A stretch of 64,000 bases of DNA, from the NCBI RefSeq assembly GCF_014645655.1, contig NZ_BMMD01000005.1, forward strand, positions 114,584 through 178,583, read 5' to 3'. The number at the start of each line of letters is the position of its first letter. Within the stretch, counting starts at the first letter, position 1. Positions 18,180 through 28,506 of this stretch are shown one piece after another. Source of the stretch: Agromyces bauzanensis (GTDB taxonomy: Bacteria > Actinomycetota > Actinomycetes > Actinomycetales > Microbacteriaceae). The notes under the pieces are model-generated. The model saw only the letters and a program-made list of their open reading frames with translations. It made no database searches and was not told where the DNA came from. Made by a program: the position numbers and the translations under genes.

Positions 18180-18742
18180 CAGAAGCCCGCCTGGTCGAGC
18201 GCCGACTGCAGCGAACGCAGGTACCCCATGCTCGTGTAAGTCGCACCGCTCACCATCGACACCGAGGCCGACTGCGCCTGCAGCACCTCGTTGCGGAGCA
18301 CGGGCGCGGCCCGGTTGCTGATCTGCACCGACCGGCGGTCGGCGTCGGTGAGGTGCAGCGCGCTGACGTCGGTGATCGCGCCGCCGGACACCGTCACCTG
18401 CACCTGCACGTTCCCGAACCGGGTCGACATGGTCGCTCCGGTGTAGGTGCCGTCGATCCCGGATGCCGCGGCCTGCGGCGCCGTGGCGGTGGCACCGCCC
18501 GTGGCGCCCGCGCCGGTGCTCGTGCCCGACCTCCCGGTGGCCGATCCGGTGCTGCTGCCGGTACCCGTGCCGGCGTCGGCACCGGATGCCGCGGCATCCG
18601 TCGCCGAGTTCGAACCGCCCCCGGTGCCCGCGCTCCCCTGCACGACGGGCGACGTCACGGCGCTCATCGCACCGAGCTGCCAGCCGCCGAGGATCACCAC
18701 GGCCGATGCCGCCGAGGCCAGGACCGCTGCGCGTCGTCTCAC
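18179..18742 (-). CDS. FMN-binding domain protein, likely covalently flavinylated
   Basis: 187 residues with a GTG start that overlaps the upstream stop (GTGA). One N-terminal helix (~8-28) would anchor it to the membrane. A long Gly/Ser/Thr/Ala spacer (~35-95) follows, then an extracytoplasmic FMN_bind domain with SGATYTS near the C-terminus. Thr168 in SGAT matches the ApbE attachment motif. It lies between a membrane oxidoreductase and apbE, so it probably accepts electrons from the former and is flavinylated by the latter. The final acceptor is unknown. Confidence 0.85.
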   Translation of the reverse strand: MRRRAAVLASAASAVVILGGWQLGAMSAVTSPVVQGSAGTGGGSNSATDAAASGADAGTGTGSSTGSATGRSGTSTGAGATGGATATAPQAAASGIDGTYTGATMSTRFGNVQVQVTVSGGAITDVSALHLTDADRRSVQISNRAAPVLRNEVLQAQSASVSMVSGATYTSMGYLRSLQSALDQAGF

Positions 18743-20148
18743 CAGTCGAACCTTTCGTGATGGATCTGCTCGGGCGCCAGGCCCGCGGCGCGGGCCTCCG
18801 CGAGGACGCCCTCCGACCAGGCACGGGGCCCGCACACGTAGAGGTCGCTGTCGGCGAGCCGCGGGACGAGGTTCCTCAGCGCCAGGCCCTCGCGCTCCGC
18901 GGCATCCGTCAGCCAACCGCTGCCGCGTGAACCCGGCACCGTGATGAGCGTCGCGCCGCGGTCGCGGCAGATCGCGCGGATCTCGTCGAGCAGCCACCCA
19001 GACGTGGCTTCCTGCGTGCGCAGCACCACAGTCGCCTGACCGGGCCGGAACGAGGCCGACTCGAGCAGCGATCGGATGGGCGTCACGCCGATGCCCGCCG
19101 CGACGAGCGCGAGCCGCGACCGGCTGCGGGAGGCCTCGCTGAAGATCCCGTACGGGCCCTCGATGGCGACGCGCGTGCCGGGCAGCAGGTCGGCGATGCC
19201 CGCAGACCCCGCGCCGAGCGCGCGCACCGTGATGCGGAGCCGCTGCCCCTGCGGCGCCGCCGACAGCGAGTAGGGATGCGCCTGCCACCACTGTCCGGGC
19301 GTGAGGAACCGCCACACGAAGAACTGCCCGCCCGTCGCGTGCAGCCGCTCGAGGTGCTCGCCCCGCATCGTGATCGAGACGACGCCGTCGTCGAGGCGCT
19401 CGACCGATTCGACCACCAGCCGGTGCCGGAGGGTCGCGACGACCGGTACGAGCACCCGGTACACGGCCACCGCGCCGAGGGTCAGGATCGTCACCGCCAG
19501 CCAGTACCCGCGCTGCCACGTGCCCTCGGCGAAGAGCGCGCCGGTGCTGAACTGGTGCGGCAGCGCCGCGAGCACGGCCACGTAGACGAGCAGATGGATG
19601 AGGTGCCACGCCTCGTAGCGAAGTCTGCGGCGCACGGCCACGAGCGAGGTCACGACCACGAAGGCGAACAGCGCGAACCCGAGGATCGCGAGCGGCAGGT
19701 CGGGCAGCGACCAGATCGCGATGGCCTCGGCCACGAGGTCGACGCCGTCGGCGACGGCGTAGCCCGCGAGCAGCAGCACGCCGTGCGCGATGAGCAGGTA
19801 GATGACGGGCTTGCCGAGCTTGCCATGGAACGCCATCGCGGCGTCGTGCCCCACGGCGCGCTCGATGAGCGGCACGCGCGCGGCGAGCAGGAGCATCACG
19901 AACACGAGGTCGGTGGCGACGAGGCCTGCGATGATGCCGAGCGAGGTCAGTGCGGCGCCGGGGTCGCCGAACCGTGCGGCGCCGCCGTCGGCGAGGAAGA
20001 GGGCGATCGTGATGGCCACGGATGCCGCGGCCGCCGCTTGCAGCAGGTCGACGCGCCAGAGCCGGCGGGCAGTCCGGTCACGCTCGGGCCCTGGCGCCGG
20101 GCGGGCCCGCCGCTCGAGGTGCCGGGCGTCGTGAACGAGGAAAGCCAT
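18739..20148 (-). CDS. Ferric-reductase-like membrane ferredoxin/NAD(P)H oxidoreductase
   Basis: 469 residues. The N-terminal half has about six helices (~45-235) with haem-ligand-type histidines in FHGKLGKPVIYLLIAHG and AWHLIHLL, as in ferric reductase/NOX-type domains. The C-terminal half is an FNR-like FAD/NAD(P)H module with HPYSLSAAP (FAD binding), IEGPYG, GIGVTPIRSLL and the closing CGPRAW motif. It would carry electrons from cytoplasmic NAD(P)H through haem to the outside FMN-binding protein encoded next. The ATG at 20148 gives a normal family N-terminus; no clear promoter was found. Confidence 0.85.
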   Translation of the reverse strand: MAFLVHDARHLERRARPAPGPERDRTARRLWRVDLLQAAAAASVAITIALFLADGGAARFGDPGAALTSLGIIAGLVATDLVFVMLLLAARVPLIERAVGHDAAMAFHGKLGKPVIYLLIAHGVLLLAGYAVADGVDLVAEAIAIWSLPDLPLAILGFALFAFVVVTSLVAVRRRLRYEAWHLIHLLVYVAVLAALPHQFSTGALFAEGTWQRGYWLAVTILTLGAVAVYRVLVPVVATLRHRLVVESVERLDDGVVSITMRGEHLERLHATGGQFFVWRFLTPGQWWQAHPYSLSAAPQGQRLRITVRALGAGSAGIADLLPGTRVAIEGPYGIFSEASRSRSRLALVAAGIGVTPIRSLLESASFRPGQATVVLRTQEATSGWLLDEIRAICRDRGATLITVPGSRGSGWLTDAAEREGLALRNLVPRLADSDLYVCGPRAWSEGVLAEARAAGLAPEQIHHERFDW

Positions 20149-20267
20149 GTCCCCATGGTGCGCGGCGGGCCTATCCGTGCCCGATGCGTCAACTGGGTGC
20201 GGCCTGTGAACTCCCACGTGCTCGCATGCGATCGAGCCGGCCGGCGGTCTCGTCGAACGCCGATCTC

Positions 20268-22718
20268 CTAGAGCTTCTCGATGGGCGCGATCTTGATGAG
20301 GAGCTTCTTCTGCCCCGCGGTGTCGAAGCTGACGTGCGCGATGCGCTTCGTGCCCTCGCCCGTCACCTGCGTGACGCGCCCCTCGCCGAAGTCGACGTGG
20401 CGGATGCGGTCGCCCGCCTCGAGCGTGAGGTCGCCGTTGTCGCGCACGGTGCCCGTGACCCGGTTCGCCCACTCGGCCCTCGGCGCGGCGCTCTTCGTGA
20501 CGCTGTAGCGCTCGAGGTCGCGGTCGCGCGTGCCCCAGGCGCCGCCCGGCCGACGGGCGTTGAGCGCGCGGGGTTGCGTGCCGCCACGGCTCGTGGCCAT
20601 GCCGGGCGACTGCTTCCAGTCGATGAGCCCCTCGGGGATCTCCTGCAGGTACCGGCTCGGCATCGCGACGGCGACCTCGCCGAACTGCGCACGGCTCATC
20701 GCGAGCGACAGGTAGAGGCGCTTGCGAGCGCGGGTGATGCCCACGTAGAAGAGCCGACGCTCCTCGGCCGGGCCGCCGGGCTCGGAGGCCGACATCTGGT
20801 GCGGCAGCAGGCCCTCCTCGAGGCCCGTGAGGAACACCGCGTGGTACTCGAGGCCCTTGGCGGTGTGCAGGGTCATGAGCGACACGGTTCCGGATGCGTC
20901 GTCGAGCTCGTCGGCCGCGGCGACGAGCGACACCTGCGTGAGGAAGTCCACGAGTGTCGCACCGGGATTCTCGCGGTCGAAGTCGCGGGTCTGCGCGACG
21001 AGCTCCTCGACGTTCTCGGCGCGGGTCTCGTCCTGCGGATCGCGGCTGTTGCGCAGCGCGTCGATGAGGCCCGACCGCTCGACGAGGAACACGAGTACGT
21101 CGCTGACCTTCGCGGCGCCCTCGTTGGTACCGGCCGCGATGGCCTCGGCGTTGGGCACGAGCATGGCGGCGGCCTCGTCGAGCAGGTCGGCGAGCCCGGT
21201 GATCGCGGCGGTCACCTTGGGCCCGAGCCCGAGGCCGTCGGCCGCGCGCATGGCCTGCCGGAACGTCAGCGCGTTCTGCTCGGCGAAGCTCGCGATGGCC
21301 GTCTCGGTGGCGGGGCCGATGCCCCGCTTCGGCGTGTTCAGGATGCGGCGGAGGGCCAGCTCGTCGAGCGGGTTGGCCACCGCGATGAGATAGGCCATGG
21401 CGTCCTTGATCTCGGCGCGTTCGTAGAACTTGGTGCCACCCACCACGCGGTAGGGCAGCGCCGATCGCACGAAGATCTCTTCAAGCGCACGGGTCTGCGC
21501 GTTGGTGCGGTAGAACACGGCGATGTCGCGGTAGGCGACGCCCGACCGGTGCAGCGCCTCGATCTCGTCGGCGACGAACTGCGCCTCATCGTGGGCGGTA
21601 TAGCCGGTGTACCCGGTGATCTTGTCGCCGTCGCCGTCGGCCGTCCAGAGCTTCTTCTCCTTGCGGTCGAAGTTGTTCGAGATGACGGCGTTGGCGGCGC
21701 TCAGGATGTTCTGCGTCGACCGGTAGTTCTGCTCGAGCAGCACGACCTTCGCGCCGGGGAAGTCGCGCTCGAACTCCACGATGTTGCGGATGTCGGCGCC
21801 GCGGAACGCGTAGATGGATTGGTCGGAGTCGCCGACCACCGTGAGGCTGGCCCCGGGGATGCCGCCCGAGGCATCCGTCAACGCGCGCACGTTCACGCCG
21901 TGCTCGCCCATCTCGACGACACGGTCGGCCGGGATCGGCTGCGTGAGCTCGCGGATGAGCGCGTACTGGGCGTGGTTGGTGTCCTGGTACTCGTCGACGA
22001 GGATGTGCCGGAACCGCCGCTGGTAGAGCGACGCGACCTTGGGGAACGCACGGAACAGGTACACGGTCTCGGAGATGAGGTCGTCGAAGTCGAGCGCGCT
22101 CGCATCGCGCAGCCGGCGCGTGTACTGCCGGAAGATCTCGAGGAACATCACCTCGGCAGGGTCGTTCGTGTTCACGTTGCGCGCGTACGACTCGACGTCG
22201 GCGAGCTCGTTCTTGAGCTTCGAGATCTTCACCTGGGCGTTCGCGGGCGTGAAGCCGAGCGTGTCGGCGTCGAGCTCCTTGATGATGCGCTTCAGGATGG
22301 TGCGCTGGTCGGCCGAGTCGTAGATCGTGAACGTCGACGACAGGCCGATCGCCTCGGCCTCACGCCGGAGGATGCGCACGCACGCCGAGTGGAACGTGGA
22401 GATCCACATGCCGGATGCCCCCTCGCCGAGCAATGCCTCGACGCGCTCGCGCATCTCGGCCGCGGCCTTGTTCGTGAACGTGATGGCGAGGATCTGGCTC
22501 GGCCACGCCTCGCGGCTCTCGATGAGGCTCGCGATGCGGTGCGTCAGGACGCGCGTCTTGCCCGACCCCGCGCCCGCGACGATGAGGAGCGCCTGGCCGC
22601 GGAACTCGACGGCCTCGCGCTGCTCGGGGTTCAGGCCCTCGGTGAGGCGGGAGCCGGAGGTCGCGGTGGGCGCCTCGCGCCAGCCGGCCGGGTCGTCGGG
22701 GTCGAGGATCAGCGTCAT
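20268..22718 (-). CDS. pcrA: ATP-dependent DNA helicase PcrA/UvrD
   Basis: An 816-residue superfamily 1A helicase for repair and replication-fork maintenance. Visible motifs are Q motif LNPEQREAV, Walker A AGAGSGKT (48-55), ILAITFTNKAAAEM (Ia), VDEYQDTN (II), VVGDSDQSIYAFRGAD (III), LEQNYRST (IV), VSLMTLHTAKGLEY (V) and VGITRARKRL (VI). The C-terminal ~70 residues form a Tudor-like tail (RIRHVDFGEGRVTQV) that in PcrA contacts RNA polymerase. TACACT at 22728-22733 predicts an almost leaderless message. Confidence 0.95.
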   Translation of the reverse strand: MTLILDPDDPAGWREAPTATSGSRLTEGLNPEQREAVEFRGQALLIVAGAGSGKTRVLTHRIASLIESREAWPSQILAITFTNKAAAEMRERVEALLGEGASGMWISTFHSACVRILRREAEAIGLSSTFTIYDSADQRTILKRIIKELDADTLGFTPANAQVKISKLKNELADVESYARNVNTNDPAEVMFLEIFRQYTRRLRDASALDFDDLISETVYLFRAFPKVASLYQRRFRHILVDEYQDTNHAQYALIRELTQPIPADRVVEMGEHGVNVRALTDASGGIPGASLTVVGDSDQSIYAFRGADIRNIVEFERDFPGAKVVLLEQNYRSTQNILSAANAVISNNFDRKEKKLWTADGDGDKITGYTGYTAHDEAQFVADEIEALHRSGVAYRDIAVFYRTNAQTRALEEIFVRSALPYRVVGGTKFYERAEIKDAMAYLIAVANPLDELALRRILNTPKRGIGPATETAIASFAEQNALTFRQAMRAADGLGLGPKVTAAITGLADLLDEAAAMLVPNAEAIAAGTNEGAAKVSDVLVFLVERSGLIDALRNSRDPQDETRAENVEELVAQTRDFDRENPGATLVDFLTQVSLVAAADELDDASGTVSLMTLHTAKGLEYHAVFLTGLEEGLLPHQMSASEPGGPAEERRLFYVGITRARKRLYLSLAMSRAQFGEVAVAMPSRYLQEIPEGLIDWKQSPGMATSRGGTQPRALNARRPGGAWGTRDRDLERYSVTKSAAPRAEWANRVTGTVRDNGDLTLEAGDRIRHVDFGEGRVTQVTGEGTKRIAHVSFDTAGQKKLLIKIAPIEKL

Positions 22719-22792
22719 GTCCCATCAAGTGTAGGCGCGGCATCCGACACCCGTGCCTTCGCGCGCCCTCACCGCCCTCGCCCGTCACCCAC

Positions 22793-22858
22793 CCATGTTT
22801 CCGTTCCCGCGGGAGGTGCCCACTCCCCCGGACACCTCGCGCGCAAACGGAAACATGG
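22793..22858. repeat. Intergenic palindromic element
   Basis: A perfect 13-base inverted repeat (CCATGTTTCCGTT / AACGGAAACATGG) encloses a second, imperfect one (CGCGGGAGGTG / CACCTCGCGCG). It lies between the divergent ends of pcrA and the phosphodiesterase gene. A related element with TTCCC(G)TTCC and GCGCGG is at 58821-58876. It may be a REP-like element or a structured terminator. Confidence 0.55.
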
Positions 22859-22874
22859 CATGACCCGGTGGGCG

Positions 22875-23996
22875 TCACGAGCGGCGGACGTCGGGGCGCC
22901 GAGAGCGAGCGGATGCCACGTCGGCCGCCGCGGCCACAGTGCGCGCCTCGACGCCGAGATCGGGGTGGTCGACGAAGATGCCGTCGACGCCAGTGTCGAT
23001 GAGCAGCGTGAACTCCCCGAGCCAGTCGCCGAACGCCGCCCTCGCGGAACCGCGGCGGAAGCCGCGCGCGAGGAATCGGTTCTCGGGGCGCAGCGTCCAC
23101 GTGTACACGCGGAGTCCGGCCGAGTGCGCCGCGTCGACGAGCCCACCACCGACGAGGAGGCCGCTCGCGCGTCGCTCCATGTTCTCCCTGGCCGCATCCT
23201 CCGCCGACGTCGACCGGAGCTCTCCGATGAGCCGACCCTTGCCGACGCTCACCCCGTCGACGCGGCCGGCGAGCCCGAGGAGCCCGGCCTCGGTGGCGAA
23301 GTCGTCGTATCGGGCGGCCCCGCGCCCGTGCGCGCGCAGGAGGTCGTACGGCGCGCCGGTCGCCTCGATGAGGAACACCCGAGGAGCGCGGATGCCGCGG
23401 GCGCGCAGTCGATCGAGCAGGTCGAGCTCGAACGACTCAATGATGAGCCGCTCGTCGCCTCGCCCCCACCCCGCCGCCTCGAGCTCGGCGACGAACAGCT
23501 CGTCCAGCGGGAGTCCGAGCTCGGCGAAATGGGTCGCGTGCTTGAACTCCGCCACCATCCGCAGCATCCGCCGGTGCTCGTCGGCCGCCGCGTCGATGAG
23601 CTCGAACAGGTCGCGCAACCGCAGCAGCGGGTACCGGCGGTCGAAGCTCGCACTCTCCTGCCGCAGCGCGCCGAGCCGCTCCGTGGCCCGGAGCGTCGCG
23701 AGCTCGGCCCATGTGAAGTCCTCGGTGAACCAGCCGGTGAGCGACCGGCCGTCGACCTCCCGCGTCGTGCGGAGGCCCGCGAACTCGGGCCTCGTCGCGA
23801 CATCCGTCGTTCCCGAGATCTCGTTCTCGTGACGCAGCACGAGCACGCCGTCGCGCGTCGCCACGATGTCGGGCTCGACCGCGTCGGCGCCGAGAACGAA
23901 GGCCAGATCGTAGGCCGAGCGCGTGTGCTCGGGACGGTAGCCCGACGCACCGCGGTGCCCGATCACGAGCGGGTGCCCCGCGGTGTCCTGCAGCAT
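22875..23996 (-). CDS. Glycerophosphodiester phosphodiesterase family protein
   Basis: A 373-residue, soluble TIM-barrel phosphodiesterase that hydrolyses glycerophosphodiesters to glycerol-3-phosphate and an alcohol. The family start VIGHRGASGYRPEHT carries the catalytic His-Arg, AVEPDIVATRDGVLVLRHE the metal-binding Glu/Asp and second His, and VAEFKHATH a further catalytic region. The ending VDGIFVDHPDLG is typical. There is no signal peptide, so it acts in the cytoplasm. It could feed the glpD product pathway encoded 8 kb away. A leaderless promoter lies at 24003-24008. Confidence 0.9.
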   Translation of the reverse strand: MLQDTAGHPLVIGHRGASGYRPEHTRSAYDLAFVLGADAVEPDIVATRDGVLVLRHENEISGTTDVATRPEFAGLRTTREVDGRSLTGWFTEDFTWAELATLRATERLGALRQESASFDRRYPLLRLRDLFELIDAAADEHRRMLRMVAEFKHATHFAELGLPLDELFVAELEAAGWGRGDERLIIESFELDLLDRLRARGIRAPRVFLIEATGAPYDLLRAHGRGAARYDDFATEAGLLGLAGRVDGVSVGKGRLIGELRSTSAEDAARENMERRASGLLVGGGLVDAAHSAGLRVYTWTLRPENRFLARGFRRGSARAAFGDWLGEFTLLIDTGVDGIFVDHPDLGVEARTVAAAADVASARSRRPDVRRS

Positions 23997-24002
23997 GGGC
24001 CC

Positions 24003-24008
24003 AGCGTA
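24003..24008 (-). promoter_or_regulatory. -10 box for a leaderless phosphodiesterase transcript
   Basis: TACGCT on the minus strand ends six bases before the ATG at 23996. Confidence 0.45.
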
Positions 24009-24145
24009 GCCACCCGGCTCCGCACTGCCGCGGGAATCCGCGCCGAACTCAAGGCGTTAACACGGATACGACGGGTACATTGGGCGAGTGGCACGGATGC
24101 CGCACCCGCCCCCGCACCGACGACAGCCGAAAGCAGAGGAACCCC

Positions 24146-24949
24146 ATGGCTCTCGACAATCCCGCATTCTCGCGGAATTCCGCCTTCTCATCGCAGGGAG
24201 CCGCCGCCGTCGCAAAGAACGTGTCGGCCCAGCAGCTCCAGGAGATGTACAACCAGCCCGCGACGCTGCCCGACCGCGAGGTCATGACCGTCGAGAACAC
24301 GGTCGCCAAGACCGCCGGCGCATTCGCCGTGCTGCTCGTCGGCGCGGCCGTCGGCTGGCTCGTGACGCCCGCCATGCCGTGGCTGTTCTGGGTCGGCGCG
24401 ATCGTGGGCTTCGCGCTCGCGCTCGTCAACATCTTCAAGCGCGAGCCGTCGCCCGCGCTGATCCTCGCCTACGCGGGTGCGCAGGGCATCTTCCTCGGCG
24501 GCATCTCGCTCATGTTCGAGGCGGCATACGCCGGCATCGTGGCCCAGGCCGTGATCGGCACGCTCGCCGTCGTCGGCGTGACGCTCGCGCTCTTCGCGAG
24601 CGGCAAGGTGCGCGCGTCGAAGAAGGCCACGAAGATCTTCCTCATCGCCATGGTCGGCTACCTGGTGTTCTCGCTCGTCAACATGATCCTCATCTGGACG
24701 GGCGTCAACACCGACCCGTGGGGCCTTCTCGGTGCCGAGATCTTCGGCATCCCGCTCGGCCTCGTCATCGGCGTGCTCGTGATCCTGATGGGTGCGTATT
24801 CGCTCGTGCTCGACTTCGACGCGATCCAGCAGGGCGTGCGCAACCGCGCCCCGAAGAAGTACGGCTGGTCGGGTGCCTTCGGCATCATGGTCACCGTCAT
24901 CTGGCTGTACCTCGAGATCCTCCGCTTCCTCGCCATCGCGCGCGACTAG
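24146..24949 (+). CDS. Bax inhibitor-1/YccA family membrane protein
   Basis: 267 residues. A ~60-residue hydrophilic N-terminus (ALDNPAFSRNSAF) typical of actinobacterial YccA-like proteins precedes seven hydrophobic segments; EIFGIPLGLVIGV and LVLDFDAIQQGVR are conserved C-terminal features. Family members are pH- or calcium-sensitive channels or stress proteins; a precise role here is not known. The ATG at 24146 has AGAGGA five bases upstream; a possible -10 (TACATT, 24076-24081) gives a ~58-base leader. Monocistronic, followed by a terminator. Confidence 0.9.
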   Translation: MALDNPAFSRNSAFSSQGAAAVAKNVSAQQLQEMYNQPATLPDREVMTVENTVAKTAGAFAVLLVGAAVGWLVTPAMPWLFWVGAIVGFALALVNIFKREPSPALILAYAGAQGIFLGGISLMFEAAYAGIVAQAVIGTLAVVGVTLALFASGKVRASKKATKIFLIAMVGYLVFSLVNMILIWTGVNTDPWGLLGAEIFGIPLGLVIGVLVILMGAYSLVLDFDAIQQGVRNRAPKKYGWSGAFGIMVTVIWLYLEILRFLAIARD

Positions 24950-24980
24950 CGAACGGATGTCGCGGCGCTCGCGTCGCACC

Positions 24981-25017
24981 ACGGAACGGCCGTCTTCGGG
25001 CGGCCGTTCCGTGTTTC
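24981..25017 (+). terminator. Terminator after the YccA-family gene
   Basis: A 12-base perfect stem (ACGGAACGGCCG / CGGCCGTTCCGT) with an 8-base loop, followed by GTTT. It begins 32 bases after the stop. Confidence 0.8.
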
Positions 25018-25058
25018 CGGGGCGCCTCGCCCGAGCACCCACCGCGCACCGGACGCGC

Positions 25059-25500
25059 TCAGAGCCCGAGCGCATCCACCGACGCGCGGATGGCGCCGGC
25101 CGACGCGTGCAGCGGCCTCCGTTCCTCGGGCGAGAACGGCGTCTCCTCGATCGCGACCGCGCCGTCGCCGCCCACGACGCAGGGAACCGAGAGCGCGACG
25201 TCCTCGAGTCCGTGCACGCCGCCGAGCACTGTGCTCACGGGCATGACGGCGCGCACGTCCCGCAGCACCGCCTCGACGATGCGCGCACCCGCGAGGCCGA
25301 CGGCGTAGTCCGTGGCGCCCTTGCCACGGATGACGGTGCGTGCGGCATCCCGCACCTCGCGGGCGATGTCGTCGAGCTCCGCGGCCGAGAACGGCTCGCC
25401 GCCGCGCCAGTCGAGGATCAAGACGGCATGGGGCGCCCGTTCGAGGAGCGCCGGCAGGAGTCGCTCGAGGATTCGCGCGGTGAAGACCGGATCGTCGCGT
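25059..25500 (-). pseudogene. L-lactate dehydrogenase remnant (truncated and internally deleted)
   Basis: The readable C-terminal part includes FSAAELDDIAREVRDAARTV, IRGKGATDYAVGLAGARIVE, LEDVALSVPCVVGGDG and LHASAGAIRASVD, all typical of L-lactate dehydrogenases. Upstream, LERLLPALLERAPHAVLIL corresponds to the region before the usual VSNPVDVLT. About 80 residues, including the catalytic GEHGDS histidine loop, are then missing before DWRGGEPFSAAEL. The whole NAD-binding N-terminus is also absent; homology stops at ~25500, where a fragment of another gene on the opposite strand begins. It cannot encode an active enzyme. Confidence 0.8.
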
Positions 25501-25502
25501 GG

Positions 25503-25839
25503 CGTACCGCTCGCCCCGCTGGACGCGGAGGTGCGCACGGCGATCACGGCTGCGGGCGACCGCATCGACGCGCCATCGGTCGTGCATGCCTGGGAGGCGG
25601 CACTCGACGCGGCGCCGCACGCCGGCCCGCCCGTGTGGCTGCACGGCGACCTGCTTCCCGGCAACCTGCTGGCCGACGGCCACCGGCTCACCGCGGTGCT
25701 CGACTGGGGCGCGCTCGGGCTCGGCGATCCCGCCGCCGACCTGACTCCCGCGTGGACGCTGTTCGCCGGCGGGGCGCGCCGCACGTTCCGCGAGTCATCG
25801 GGCGCCGACGACGCGGCGTGGGCGCGCGGCCGCGGGTGA
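25503..25839 (+). pseudogene. Aminoglycoside phosphotransferase (APH) family remnant
   Basis: A ~110-residue fragment with the kinase catalytic loop VWLHGDLLPGNLLADG and the metal-binding LDWGALGLGDPAADL, followed by PAWTLF. The N-terminal lobe, including the ATP-binding part, is missing, and it ends at WARGRG where relatives continue for ~45 residues. Its 5' break is also the 5' break of the LDH remnant on the other strand. One deletion across a divergent pair would explain both. The stop overlaps the start of the next gene (GTGA). Confidence 0.78.
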
Positions 25840-26249
25840 CCCTCCTCACCTGGTCGACCGCCTTCGCGTGGATCGGCGCCGCGGGTGCGGCGCTGTACTA
25901 CGGCGCCGAGATCCTCGGCATCCGCACCTTCGCCGAGGCATCCCTGCGACGCGGCGACGCGAGCCTCCTCGACGAGGTCCAGGCGCTGCGCGAACGACCG
26001 ACGGCGATCGCGCTGTTCGGCGTGGGGCTGCTGCTCGTCGCGGTGGCCGGGGTGCTCGCGGCCATCGCGATGTCCCGCGCCCGAGTGCCCTGGGCGCGGA
26101 CGGGCGTCGTGTTCGCGGCCGGTCTCGTGCTCGTGCTGCCGCAGTTCTTCACCCCGCCCGCGATGCGCATCGCGCACGGCGTGCTCTTCGGCGTCGGCTG
26201 CCTCCTCGTGGCATTCGCCGTCACCCGGCTGGGCTCGCACCGTCGCTGA
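25836..26249 (+). CDS. Small membrane protein, unknown function
   Basis: 137 residues with a GTG start overlapping the stop of the APH remnant. About four hydrophobic helices (~4-25, 50-72, 80-97, 105-128). The pattern (ITFxEA-like loop, Arg between helices 1 and 2) resembles small actinobacterial membrane proteins, but no family name can be given with confidence. It depends on translation from the broken APH frame or on its own weak signals. Confidence 0.55.
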   Translation: MTLLTWSTAFAWIGAAGAALYYGAEILGIRTFAEASLRRGDASLLDEVQALRERPTAIALFGVGLLLVAVAGVLAAIAMSRARVPWARTGVVFAAGLVLVLPQFFTPPAMRIAHGVLFGVGCLLVAFAVTRLGSHRR

Positions 26250-26308
26250 GGATCGGCATCCGCTGCCGACTGGCCGTCACGACCATGAGCGTCCGCCGGC
26301 CCCTGTGA

Positions 26309-26379
26309 CGAGTCGAAGGACGCTTCAGACGACACGCCGAGCCGACGACGGCGTGTCGACGCGAATCTCCTTCGACTCG
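26309..26379. repeat. Nested intergenic inverted repeat near the guaA 3' end
   Basis: CGAGTCGAAGGA (26309-26320) pairs with TCCTTCGACTCG (26368-26379), and inside it GACACGCCG (26331-26339) pairs with CGGCGTGTC (26349-26357). The remaining bases to 26473 include CTCCTCAACCCG, an inverted copy of the CGGGTTGAGGAGG word repeated at 32879-32921. It could end transcription from both sides. Confidence 0.5.
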
Positions 26380-26473
26380 ACACGCCATCAGGTGCTCGAC
26401 CGAAGCCGGGCGCTCCGATCGCACGGGTTTCGAGACGACCGCGAGCGGCCTCCTCAACCCGCCACGCGGCGGG

Positions 26474-28053
<1,580 letters not shown>

Positions 28054-28057
<4 letters not shown>

Positions 28058-28494
28058 TGCTGGGCCTCCACGGGGGATGCGGCAGCCGACTCCCGCCGTT
28101 CGAGGTAGGCGATCACCTCGCGGGCGATCCGCACCTCGAGGATGAACGAGAGGAACGGGATGACGCCGCCGAGGGCGATGACGATGAACCGCGGAAACGG
28201 CCAGCGCATGAGGCTCCAGAGGCGGAAGTCGCTGAACAGGTACACGACGTAGAACCACCCGTGCACGATGAGGATGCCGGTCGAGAGGTTGACCGCGGCG
28301 ATGGTCTCCCCCGGCACGAACGCGAGGAATCCCTGCGGCCCGCCGAGCTCGAGCTCGAGCCCGAAGGCGTACTTCATGATCATCTCGCCGGTCAGCGCGA
28401 GGAGCAGCACGCCGGTGATGACCGCGGCCACCTGGTAGAAGCGGAGCGCCCCGCGAATGCGCGGCAGATCGGCGAGTTTCGGCTCGAGGGGCAT
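28054..28494 (-). CDS. DUF3817 integral membrane protein
   Basis: 146 residues with three to four helices (~25-43, 55-80, 85-105, 108-128). The motif [16 protein letters not shown] near the start and [16 protein letters not shown] in the middle are typical of DUF3817, found next to guaA or guaB in Actinobacteria. Function unknown. It is first of the operon; a TAGACT -10 ends six bases before the ATG. Confidence 0.88.
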
Positions 28495-28500
28495 GCGTCC

Positions 28501-28506
28501 AGTCTA
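28501..28506 (-). promoter_or_regulatory. -10 box for the leaderless DUF3817-guaA transcript
   Basis: TAGACT on the minus strand, six bases from the ATG at 28494. It overlaps the stop codon of the upstream protease gene. Confidence 0.5.

Noticed and set aside
24057..24081. TTAACA and TACATT as a two-box promoter
   Set aside because: The spacer is only 13 bases, too short; only the -10 was kept as a possibility.
24088..24090. A GTG six bases after TACATT, fitting the leaderless rule
   Set aside because: It is out of frame with the YccA-family protein, whose ATG at 24146 has its own AGAGGA and family-typical N-terminus.
20022..24287. A 1,421-codon open frame on the + strand
   Set aside because: It is antisense to pcrA and the phosphodiesterase gene; its residues are Arg/Asp/Gly/Leu-rich with no motif, as expected from high-GC antisense frames.
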